Shown in pieces: positions 1 to 5,367 of a stretch of DNA of 10,213 bases. The position numbers were made by a program, and so were the translations under genes. The notes beneath the pieces are model-generated. The model ran no database searches, had not been told where the DNA came from, and saw only the letters and a list, made by a program, of their open reading frames with translations. Every line of letters starts with the position of its first letter. The stretch's first letter is position 1. Origin of the DNA: an uncultured Eubacteriales bacterium (GTDB taxonomy: Bacteria; Bacillota_I; Bacilli_A; RF39; UBA660); assembly GCA_900313345.1 (NCBI GenBank), contig OMQW01000038.1:1-10213 (forward strand), written 5' to 3'.

Positions 1-1043
1 CCAAAATACTCAGTAATATATGTTTCATGTTCTTTAGCAATATCTTCACCATATTCAGGTTTAAATTGGAAAGCATGACCATCTTCTTCTGCTTTCTTTA
101 ATATAGAAATAACTTCTTTATGAGTAACACGTTCAAATTTAGAACTAATTGCTTTATTAAGCTTATCAAGTAATCCAGGTGAAACAAACTTATCAAGTAA
201 TTTCATTTCAGAAGGACAATTATCTAAAACATATTTAATAACATATTTTAAGCATTCTTCTTCTATATCCATAATACCCTCTAAATCACAAAAAGCAACT
301 TCAGGTTCAACCATCCAAAACTCATTAGCATGGAATTTAGTATTAGAGTTTTCCGCTCTAAAAGTAGGTCCAAAAGTATAAGTTTTCTTATAAGCCATTG
401 CCCAAGTTTCAGCTTCTAATTGACCAGAAACAGTAAGTCCTACATTCTTACCAAATAATTCTTTAGAACTATCATATTCTTTAGCTTTAGCAATGTCATC
501 AAAATCTTGTGTTGTAACTCTAAACATTTCTCCAGCGCCTTCAGAATCACTACCAGTAAATAAAGGTGCATTAAAATATACATAACCATTCTCTTGAAAA
601 TATTTATGAATAGCAAATGCAGCTACACTTCTAACTCTAAATATAGCTTGAAACTTATTTGTACGAGGTCTTAAATAAGCTTGCTCCCTTAAAAACTCAT
701 CAGAGTGTCTCTTAGGTTGCATAGGATAATCTTCAGGACAATCTCCTAATAAACTAATTTCTTTAACTTTAACTTCAAAAGCTTGTCCAGCACCTTCACT
801 CTTTACAATTGTTCCAACACATTTAATACTAGAGCCATTCTTAAATTTTTGAATATTATCAAAATCTTCAAGTTCATTAGTATAAACTAATTGTATATGA
901 TCAAAACAAGTACCATCAGAAAAATCAATAAAACCAAAATCTTTTTGTTTTCTATGATTTCTAATCCATCCTTCTACACAAATATCACTATTCATGTAAC
1001 TATCTAAATTCTTATAAATTTCTACTACATCAATTTTTTTCAT
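1..1043 (-). CDS. asnS: Asparaginyl-tRNA synthetase, C-terminus cut by window edge
   Basis: Class II aminoacyl-tRNA synthetase that charges tRNA-Asn with asparagine in the cytoplasm. I translated it from the minus strand: 347 codons are present and the frame is open to base 1. An OB-fold anticodon-binding domain comes first (about residues 20-95, with VEGWIRNHR). The catalytic core follows, with YLRPRTNKFQ (about 123-132), the AsnRS signature GSDSEGAGEMF (164-174) and motif 2 FRAENSNTKFHANEFWMVEP (228-247). The wording of motif 2 favours AsnRS over AspRS. Motif 3 and roughly the last hundred residues lie outside the window. The ATG at 1043 has an ideal GGAGGA site at 1047-1052. The gene sits behind an Asn-type T-box leader, which independently supports the amino acid assignment. 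It is divergent from trpS. Confidence 0.97.
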   Translation of the reverse strand, partial: MKKIDVVEIYKNLDSYMNSDICVEGWIRNHRKQKDFGFIDFSDGTCFDHIQLVYTNELEDFDNIQKFKNGSSIKCVGTIVKSEGAGQAFEVKVKEISLLGDCPEDYPMQPKRHSDEFLREQAYLRPRTNKFQAIFRVRSVAAFAIHKYFQENGYVYFNAPLFTGSDSEGAGEMFRVTTQDFDDIAKAKEYDSSKELFGKNVGLTVSGQLEAETWAMAYKKTYTFGPTFRAENSNTKFHANEFWMVEPEVAFCDLEGIMDIEEECLKYVIKYVLDNCPSEMKLLDKFVSPGLLDKLNKAISSKFERVTHKEVISILKKAEEDGHAFQFKPEYGEDIAKEHETYITEYF

Positions 1044-1296
1044 ATATCCTCCATAAAAAAACTAGTTCCATCCATAAAAGGGACGAAAACTAGTAATCCG
1101 CGGTACCACCCAAATTATTATATAATTAATATTTTATATAATCACTCAAATGTTAACGGAATTAATCCGGCCAAACCTACTGTTACTTCAGAAAGGCAAC
1201 TACAAAGTGTTCTTTCATTTAACTATATGATCTATCTTTCACCAACATAGACTCGCTTACATAATCATTAAATTACTTTTCTTTATCAAAGTCATT
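1044..1296 (-). promoter_or_regulatory. T-box riboswitch leader of asnS (Asn specifier)
   Basis: Leader RNA that senses uncharged tRNA-Asn and controls read-through into asnS. The conserved T-box sequence GGGTGGTACCGCG is at 1099-1111. A Stem I base pairs 1275-1279 with 1204-1208 (AAAGT/ACTTT). The codon AAC (1209-1211), followed by A, sits immediately 5' of the closing strand, where the specifier is expected. The upper Stem I hairpin pairs 1247-1251 with 1231-1235 around a GGTGAAAG loop. In the antiterminator, GGG and GCG of the T-box pair with CCC and CGT at 1080-1085, leaving the TGGTACC bulge free for the tRNA 3' end. The same CGTCCC bases are used by the competing terminator. The 5' end is inferred from the promoter. 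Confidence 0.95.
1055..1094 (-). terminator. T-box-controlled intrinsic terminator of asnS
   Basis: The left arm (1094-1081, beginning ACTAGTTTTCG) pairs with 1073-1061 (ending GGAACTAGT) around a 7-base loop and is followed by seven T residues (1061-1055). The stem contains a few G-T pairs and one bulged base. The CGTCCC segment is shared with the antiterminator, so the two folds exclude each other. The T run ends two bases before the GGAGGA ribosome binding site. Confidence 0.92.
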
Positions 1297-1302
1297 AAAA
1301 AA

Positions 1303-1331
1303 ATTATAAATAAATTAATAAAATTTGTCAA
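1303..1331 (-). promoter_or_regulatory. Consensus housekeeping promoter of the asnS T-box transcript
   Basis: On the minus strand, a perfect -35 TTGACA (1326-1331) and a perfect -10 TATAAT (1303-1308) are separated by exactly 17 bases. Transcription should begin near 1296, just before T-box Stem I. A full-strength promoter fits a gene controlled afterwards by transcription attenuation. Confidence 0.9.
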
Positions 1332-1356
1332 GAAACTTATATTATATATTTATAAT
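1325..1356 (+). promoter_or_regulatory. Possible trpS promoter
   Basis: A TATAAT at 1351-1356 lies about 50 bases before the trpS start, and TTGTCA at 1325-1330 is the nearest -35-like hexamer. The spacer is 20 bases, longer than optimal, and in DNA this AT-rich a TATAAT can arise by chance. If real, its -35 overlaps the divergent asnS -35 (1326-1331), so polymerase could occupy only one at a time. No T-box or other leader structure fits in the short space before trpS. Confidence 0.35.
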
Positions 1357-1392
1357 AGTTTATAAAATCAAATATTTATGATAGAATTAAAA

Positions 1393-1398
1393 AAGGAG
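1393..1398 (+). promoter_or_regulatory. Ribosome binding site fixing the GTG start of trpS
   Basis: AAGGAG lies seven bases before GTG at 1406-1408. The overlapping ATG at 1404-1406 is followed directly by TGA and cannot start the protein, so GTG is the start codon. Confidence 0.85.
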
Positions 1399-1405
1399 TG
1401 ATAAT

Positions 1406-2413
1406 GTGAAAGAAAGAATATTAACAGGACTACGTCCAACAGGTAACTTACATTTAGGACACTATTTTGGAGCATGTCAAAATTATTTAAAATTACAAGA
1501 AGAAGGTAATGAATTCTACTTAGAAATTGCAGATGTACAAGCTTTAACAGATAATTTTAATAATCCAGAAAAAGTAAGAAAAAATGTTTATGAAATAACT
1601 ACAGATTTATTATCAATTGGCATAGACCCAAATAAAGTAAATTTCTATATACAATCCAAAATACCTGAAATAGCAGAATTAACAATTTTTTATTCTAACT
1701 TAGTTACAGTATCAAGATTACAAAGAAATCCAACAGTTAAAACAGAAATAAGTCAAAAGAAAGAATTATTTGGTGAAAAAGGAGAATCTATAACTTATGG
1801 ATTCCTAGGATATCCTGTTTCCCAAGCAGCAGATATAACATGCTTTAATGGAACTAAAATACCAGTTGGTGAAGATCAACTACCTTTAATAGAACAATGT
1901 AGAGAAATAGTTAGAAAATTTAATTCTATCTATGGTGATACTTTAGAAGAACCAACTCCTATCCTATCAGAAACAAAAAGAGTTAAAGGCTTAGATGGAA
2001 ACGAAAAAATGGGTAAAAGTTTAGGAAATGCTATCTTCTTAGTAGACGATTCTGAAACAGTTAAAAAGAAAATAATGTCAGCTAAAACAGACACAAATAA
2101 AATACATAAAGATGATCCTGCTAATCCTGATAATTGTATGGTTTACTATTATCACAAACTTGTAAACAATGAAGAAAATTGTAAAAGAATTTGTGAAAAC
2201 TGTAAAAAAGGTACTATCGGTTGTGTAGATTGTAAAAAAGAACTAATTGAAAAAATGAACGAATTATTAGAACCAATAAGAACTAAAAAAGAATATTATA
2301 ATAATCATAAAGAAGAAGTAGAAAAAATTATTAATGAAGGTACTAATAAAGCTAAAGAAGAAGCAAAAGTACAAATGAATAAAATAAAAGAAGCTATGAA
2401 AATAAATTATTAA
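1406..2413 (+). CDS. trpS: Tryptophanyl-tRNA synthetase with putative Fe-S cysteine motif
   Basis: Class I aminoacyl-tRNA synthetase that charges tRNA-Trp in the cytoplasm. The 335 residues match the usual TrpRS length. The Rossmann catalytic fold has the HIGH-type motif HLGH at 16-19 within LRPTGNLHLGHYFGA, the YPVSQAADI segment (136-144), PVGEDQ (153-158) and the KMSKS-type loop KMGKS (201-205). The helical anticodon-binding region contains Cys244, Cys266, Cys273 and Cys276, plus Cys259 and Cys263. The spacing C-x21-C-x6-C-x2-C is close to the [4Fe-4S] motif I recall from Thermotoga maritima TrpRS (C-x22-C-x6-C-x2-C). Cluster binding is therefore an inference. The GTG start is set by its ribosome binding site. 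The last 20 bases overlap the convergent gene. Confidence 0.96.
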   Translation: MKERILTGLRPTGNLHLGHYFGACQNYLKLQEEGNEFYLEIADVQALTDNFNNPEKVRKNVYEITTDLLSIGIDPNKVNFYIQSKIPEIAELTIFYSNLVTVSRLQRNPTVKTEISQKKELFGEKGESITYGFLGYPVSQAADITCFNGTKIPVGEDQLPLIEQCREIVRKFNSIYGDTLEEPTPILSETKRVKGLDGNEKMGKSLGNAIFLVDDSETVKKKIMSAKTDTNKIHKDDPANPDNCMVYYYHKLVNNEENCKRICENCKKGTIGCVDCKKELIEKMNELLEPIRTKKEYYNNHKEEVEKIINEGTNKAKEEAKVQMNKIKEAMKINY

Positions 2414-2426
2414 GCTTCTTTTTTTT
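2386..2426. terminator. Bidirectional terminator between trpS and the convergent gene
   Basis: AAAAGAAGCT (2386-2395) pairs with AGCTTCTTTT (2413-2422) around a 17-base loop. On the plus strand the T run 2419-2426 follows, giving an intrinsic terminator for trpS. On the minus strand the same hairpin is followed by TTTTATTTTATT, so it can also end transcription of the 209-residue gene. The stop codons of both genes lie in or at the edge of the stem. Confidence 0.8.
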
Positions 2427-3023
2427 ATTTAATAAATTGTTAAGTTTAAAAGGGTTACATTCTTTTAGCTTGTCATATTTATATAAAATATTAGATTTAC
2501 TATAATCATTAAATAATTCTAAATATAAATAATTAATTTGATCATAATCCTTACTATTATAAATATTATTTAAATATAAATTATTCTTATAATGAAGATA
2601 ATTATACCTTCTAGTATTATTATTTAATTTATATATATTTTTATTTATAAATTTAAAATTAATTTTAGTAATATCTAAATCTTTAGAAAACTTCAAGCAT
2701 TCATCTTCTTCATCTATTAGTAAACTACTTCTAGCAATTATATTACCATTATTATCAAATTTAAATCCAACTACTCTATTACAATCTGTAAGTAAGCACA
2801 TATAATCGTACTTCTCGTAAAACCCTAAAGTCTTATTATATATAAAGTTTAAAAAATCTTTAGAAACATTAATATCACTAAAACAAAAACTATATAATAA
2901 ATCACTATCTACTCTATATAATGGTATTTTTTTTATATTACTTATTTTATCAAACTCTTCCCACTCATAAAATTCATATAAATTTAAATTAAAATTTAAA
3001 AGTAAATCATAAACATTTATCAT
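2394..3023 (-). CDS. Hypothetical protein, possibly YjbA/DUF3603-like
   Basis: A 209-residue protein with no signal peptide or membrane span, so probably cytoplasmic. The N-terminal half carries EFYEWEEFDK (17-26), IPLYRVDSDLLY (33-44), a CLLTDC strand (76-81) and RSSLLIDEEDE (98-108). The order of FYEW, the PLYRV strand, the TDC strand and the RSSLL-DEE helix resembles what I remember of Bacillus YjbA (UPF0736/DUF3603), a family of unknown function. I could not check this. The C-terminal third is low-complexity and very rich in Asn, Lys, Leu and Tyr, ending in a basic KKKK stretch. ATG at 3023 follows the previous gene's stop after one base (TAATATG), with AAAGGA in that gene's last codons as ribosome binding site, so translation is probably coupled. 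Its 3' end overlaps trpS by 20 bases. Confidence 0.8.
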   Translation of the reverse strand: MINVYDLLLNFNLNLYEFYEWEEFDKISNIKKIPLYRVDSDLLYSFCFSDINVSKDFLNFIYNKTLGFYEKYDYMCLLTDCNRVVGFKFDNNGNIIARSSLLIDEEDECLKFSKDLDITKINFKFINKNIYKLNNNTRRYNYLHYKNNLYLNNIYNSKDYDQINYLYLELFNDYSKSNILYKYDKLKECNPFKLNNLLNKKKKLNNLFS

Positions 3024-3024
3024 A

Positions 3025-3222
3025 TTAATCCTTTCTAATTAATGAAATAATAATCATAATTAAACCAATAATAACAAAATATATATCACTTCTTTTAAAT
3101 AAATAACTAATAAAACTAGTTATATTATAACCACTATTTAATAAATTAATGTATATTAAAATAAAAAAATTTCCATAAAGCATTAATAAAAAACCTAATA
3201 TAAATAATCCAATATTAAACAT
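3025..3222 (-). CDS. Small membrane protein, 65 residues
   Basis: Unrecognised small integral membrane protein. A hydrophobic segment at about residues 4-27 and a second at about 47-62 are joined by a polar loop (LLNSGYNITSF) and a basic patch (FKRSD). The C-terminus LIRKD is positively charged and probably cytoplasmic. The frame also offers TTG at 3234, but GAGG (3229-3232) overlaps that codon and is well spaced for ATG at 3222, so ATG is chosen. It sits 34 bases after rmuC and one base before the 209-residue gene, in what looks like one operon. Its ribosome binding site is buried in the hairpin at 3223-3254, which suggests controlled or low translation. No function can be assigned. Confidence 0.75.
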   Translation of the reverse strand: MFNIGLFILGFLLMLYGNFFILIYINLLNSGYNITSFISYLFKRSDIYFVIIGLIMIIISLIRKD

Positions 3223-3254
3223 AAAAGACCTCAATAAATTATATGAAGTCTTTT
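3223..3254 (-). promoter_or_regulatory. Hairpin sequestering the ribosome binding site of the small membrane protein
   Basis: On the minus strand, AAAAGACTTCA (3254-3244) pairs with TGAGGTCTTTT (3233-3223) over 11 base pairs, with one G-T pair and a 10-base loop. The GAGG ribosome binding site (3229-3232) is inside the 3' arm, and the ATG at 3222 touches the foot of the stem. It starts two bases after the rmuC stop codon. It could be a weak rmuC terminator, but the T-run after it is interrupted (TTTTATGTTTAAT). Control of translation is the alternative. Confidence 0.65.
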
Positions 3255-3256
3255 AA

Positions 3257-4345
3257 TTAATTATCATTATTTTCTATACTTAATAATTTATCAACATCTA
3301 CTTTATTTATAATTTCAAATTTCTTAGATATCTTATCAGTAGTAATAGTAAAACTTTCTACATCTTTATTAACAGTTTGAATTGATCTAGATAACTTATC
3401 CCATCTTTCTTTATAACGAGAAAACTCTACACCTAATTTATTTAATTCATCATGAATTACTTTAGTATATTTATCTCTTTCCATATTCTTAATAATCATT
3501 TGAACAACAGTAAGTGTTGATATTAAAGTAGTTGGACTAGTAATCCATACTCTTTTCTTATATGCATAATCTATTATATCTTGATGATAAGCATTAATTT
3601 CTGCAAATATTGCTTCAGCTGGTAAAAACATAATAGCTTGATTAGTAGTCTCACCAGCTACAATATACTTAGAACTAATAGCATCAATATGTTTTTTAAC
3701 ATCAGCTTTAAATAACTTAGTATAATATTCTCTATCCTTTAAATTCTTTTGATCAACCATATTTTGATAATTTTCTAAAGGAAACTTAGAATCAATTGCA
3801 ATAGTACCAAGAGGTTCAGGTGCAAATAAAACAGAATCAGCAATAACTCCTGAATCTAAAGTATATTGAAGTCTATAAATCTTATCATTCTTCTCACCAA
3901 ATACTGAAGAAAGAATATGTGCAAGATTAACTTCACCAAATATACCTCTACTCTTTTTATCTGTTAAAATACTTTCTAAACTAACTATATCGGAAGATAA
4001 ACTATCAATTTTCTTTTGAGCTTCATCTATTTTAGAAAGTCTTTCTAAAACATTTACAAAAGTTTTATTAGTTTTTTCAAAGTTAGAATCAAGTCTTTCA
4101 TTAACTTTATCATTAATAAGCATTAATCTTTTCTCAACATTAACATTTAACTTATCAAAATCATTAGTAATATTTTTACTAAAATTATCTCTGAAATTAT
4201 TTAACTCTTTCATAATTTCAATTTCAAATCTACCAAGTCTTTCAGTAATATCTGCATCATTTATCTTAGAAGATTTAAAGTTCATAATATTAACTATTAA
4301 TAATAATATAACTATAACTAAAAGTACTATGATAATATAATTCAT
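3257..4345 (-). CDS. rmuC: DNA recombination protein RmuC homologue
   Basis: Member of the RmuC family, nuclease-like proteins linked in E. coli to limiting inversions between short inverted repeats. The 362 residues have the family's full layout. An N-terminal membrane span (about 3-21) is followed by a long coiled coil (about 30-125) and then the conserved core, with LTDKKSRGIFGEVNL (127-141), IAIDSKFPLENY (182-193), FLPAEAIFAEI (240-250) and VWITSPTTLISTL (266-278). A second helical region closes the protein. ATG at 4345 has a weak GGTG site a few bases upstream. It lies 41 bases after the rhodanese gene. A TATAAT at 4369-4374 in that gap has no convincing -35, so co-transcription is more likely than a separate promoter. 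Confidence 0.95.
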   Translation of the reverse strand: MNYIIIVLLVIVILLLIVNIMNFKSSKINDADITERLGRFEIEIMKELNNFRDNFSKNITNDFDKLNVNVEKRLMLINDKVNERLDSNFEKTNKTFVNVLERLSKIDEAQKKIDSLSSDIVSLESILTDKKSRGIFGEVNLAHILSSVFGEKNDKIYRLQYTLDSGVIADSVLFAPEPLGTIAIDSKFPLENYQNMVDQKNLKDREYYTKLFKADVKKHIDAISSKYIVAGETTNQAIMFLPAEAIFAEINAYHQDIIDYAYKKRVWITSPTTLISTLTVVQMIIKNMERDKYTKVIHDELNKLGVEFSRYKERWDKLSRSIQTVNKDVESFTITTDKISKKFEIINKVDVDKLLSIENNDN

Positions 4346-4386
4346 AATAACACCAACCTTATAAGTATATTATACAATAAAATTAA

Positions 4387-4665
4387 TTAGTTTACTAGAA
4401 CATATTTACTATAGCCACCTTCTAGACTATAAGTATTAAAACCTAAAGAATTAAGTATCTTACTAAGTTTTAAACTGGTTTTAGAAGTATCACAAACTAA
4501 TAAATAAATTTTATCTTTTGACAATTTATTTACATTATATAAAATACTATTAATATTTAAATTAATACTACCTGGAATATGACCTTTATTAAAACTATAA
4601 CTATCTCTAATATCAATAATATCTCCATTATATTTAGAAATAAAAGTTTTATAATCTATATTCAT
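4387..4665 (-). CDS. Small single-domain rhodanese-like protein
   Basis: A 92-residue protein that is almost only a rhodanese (sulfurtransferase) domain. DIIDIRDSYSFNKGHIPGSI (15-34) is the classic rhodanese segment, and LEGGYSKY (81-88) is the usual C-terminal signature. The candidate active-site cysteine is Cys58, in the loop CDTSKTS. Compared with the common CRSGNRS-type loop, the glycine and arginine are replaced, so activity or substrate may differ from standard thiosulfate sulfurtransferases. There is no signal peptide, so it is cytoplasmic. ATG at 4665 follows GAGGTG (4671-4676) at good spacing. It is the first gene of the probable rhodanese-rmuC-membrane protein-209-residue protein operon, just after the terminator at 4697-4721. 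I see no clear promoter in that gap. Confidence 0.9.
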   Translation of the reverse strand: MNIDYKTFISKYNGDIIDIRDSYSFNKGHIPGSINLNINSILYNVNKLSKDKIYLLVCDTSKTSLKLSKILNSLGFNTYSLEGGYSKYVLVN

Positions 4666-4696
4666 ATAATCACCTCAAAATATTTTATTCCAAAAT

Positions 4697-4721
4697 AAAA
4701 AATAGTTATAAACTATTTTTT
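4697..4721 (-). terminator. Intrinsic terminator of the 190-residue gene
   Basis: An 11-bp stem, AAAAAATAGTT (4721-4711) with AACTATTTTTT (4707-4697), closes over a 3-base loop. The T-rich 3' arm continues into ATTTTGG. The stop codon TAG (4715-4713) of the upstream gene is inside the 5' arm. The stem is AT-only apart from one G-C pair, so some read-through into the rhodanese gene is plausible. Confidence 0.75.
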
Positions 4722-5285
4722 AGTATAAGTAAGAGGAGCTTCTATATTAATAAAGTTTTCTATTGTATAAACTTTAAATGCATTTATTAAAGATTTAAAA
4801 TCTTTAAAATTAATATTATACCCATTTTCTAAAAGCATTTGAGCTAATAAATTATAATTAACAATCCCATTAACATCCAATAATTTTTCATTATGATAAT
4901 CAGCAGAATGTAATGATAAATAAACATAACTATCTAAAAGAAATTCTTTTTTTGTTTTAGAAAGGACATGATCAAAATTATCTTTTTCATCTAAAAGCAT
5001 ATTATAAAGTTCTTCATTAATAACTAAACCAGTAGGAGAATATAAATTAATACTATCAAATTCTAATCCAGTTCTAATTCTTCTTTCTATAATTAATTTA
5101 AATAATTTCATCATTTTTTCAAATATTTCTTTAGTTTTGTCCATAGTAATAACTTCGTTACTAGTAATATAAGGTAAAGATTTAAAATTATCTCTATCAA
5201 AATCACTTATAATATAATATTTATCATCTATAATCTTCTTTGCTTCTAAAAACCTTTTATATTCTCTTAATTCATCTAATATCAT
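4713..5285 (-). CDS. Hypothetical cytoplasmic protein, 190 residues
   Basis: I do not recognise this protein. It has no signal peptide or membrane span and looks mostly helical. The N-terminus (ILDELREYKRFLEAKKIIDD, about 2-21) is a charged helix. An amphipathic helix follows around DKTKEIFEKMMKLFKLIIER, and the C-terminal half has further helices (LLAQMLLENGYN). The frame is open back to TTG at 5303, but GGAGGAG at 5291-5297 lies downstream of that codon and five bases before ATG at 5285, so the shorter form is chosen. It appears to be a single-gene unit, with an extended -10 promoter upstream and a hairpin terminator over its stop codon, between the secretion operon and the rhodanese-rmuC group. 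Confidence 0.8.
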   Translation of the reverse strand: MILDELREYKRFLEAKKIIDDKYYIISDFDRDNFKSLPYITSNEVITMDKTKEIFEKMMKLFKLIIERRIRTGLEFDSINLYSPTGLVINEELYNMLLDEKDNFDHVLSKTKKEFLLDSYVYLSLHSADYHNEKLLDVNGIVNYNLLAQMLLENGYNINFKDFKSLINAFKVYTIENFINIEAPLTYTKK

Positions 5286-5290
5286 ACTAA

Positions 5291-5297
5291 CTCCTCC
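5291..5297 (-). promoter_or_regulatory. Ribosome binding site deciding the start at 5285
   Basis: GGAGGAG is a near-perfect anti-16S match, five bases before ATG at 5285. It excludes the in-frame TTG at 5303, which lies upstream of it. Confidence 0.9.
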
Positions 5298-5313
5298 ATT
5301 CAAAACGTTTATT

Positions 5314-5322
5314 ATTATATCA
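5314..5322 (-). promoter_or_regulatory. Extended -10 promoter of the 190-residue gene
   Basis: The minus strand reads TGATATAAT, a full TGnTATAAT extended -10, about 30 bases before the ATG and just after the terminator of the preceding operon. No good -35 is seen, which is usual for extended -10 promoters. The start of transcription would be near 5307. Confidence 0.6.
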
Positions 5323-5332
5323 TAAAATACTA

Positions 5333-5367
5333 AAATAATCTAATTCTTTTTTAGAATTAGATTATTT
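5333..5367 (-). terminator. Terminator closing the secretion operon
   Basis: A perfect 14-bp inverted repeat, AAATAATCTAATTC (5367-5354) and GAATTAGATTATTT (5346-5333), has a 7-base loop (TAAAAAA). On the minus strand it ends in ATTATTTTAG. The stop codon TAA (5364-5362) of the surface-protein gene is in the 5' arm. The T tract is short, but the long perfect stem at an operon end makes termination likely. Confidence 0.8.

Noticed and set aside
1332..1405. A T-box or Trp-responsive leader before trpS
   Set aside because: Only about 75 bases are available, and no T-box core or terminator-like hairpin is present.
1404..1409. ATGTGA at the trpS start as a sign of the mycoplasma code (TGA = Trp)
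   Set aside because: That frame ends at TAA a few codons later even if TGA is read, and all genes here use TGG for Trp with no in-frame TGA.
3223..3234. TTG 3234 start for the small membrane protein
   Set aside because: The GAGG ribosome binding site overlaps this codon and is correctly spaced only for ATG 3222.
4369..4374. TATAAT before rmuC as a promoter
   Set aside because: No -35 at acceptable spacing and no TGn extension; AT-rich DNA gives such hexamers by chance.
5286..5303. Longer start (TTG 5303) for the 190-residue protein
   Set aside because: The extra codons would translate through the GGAGGAG ribosome binding site of ATG 5285.
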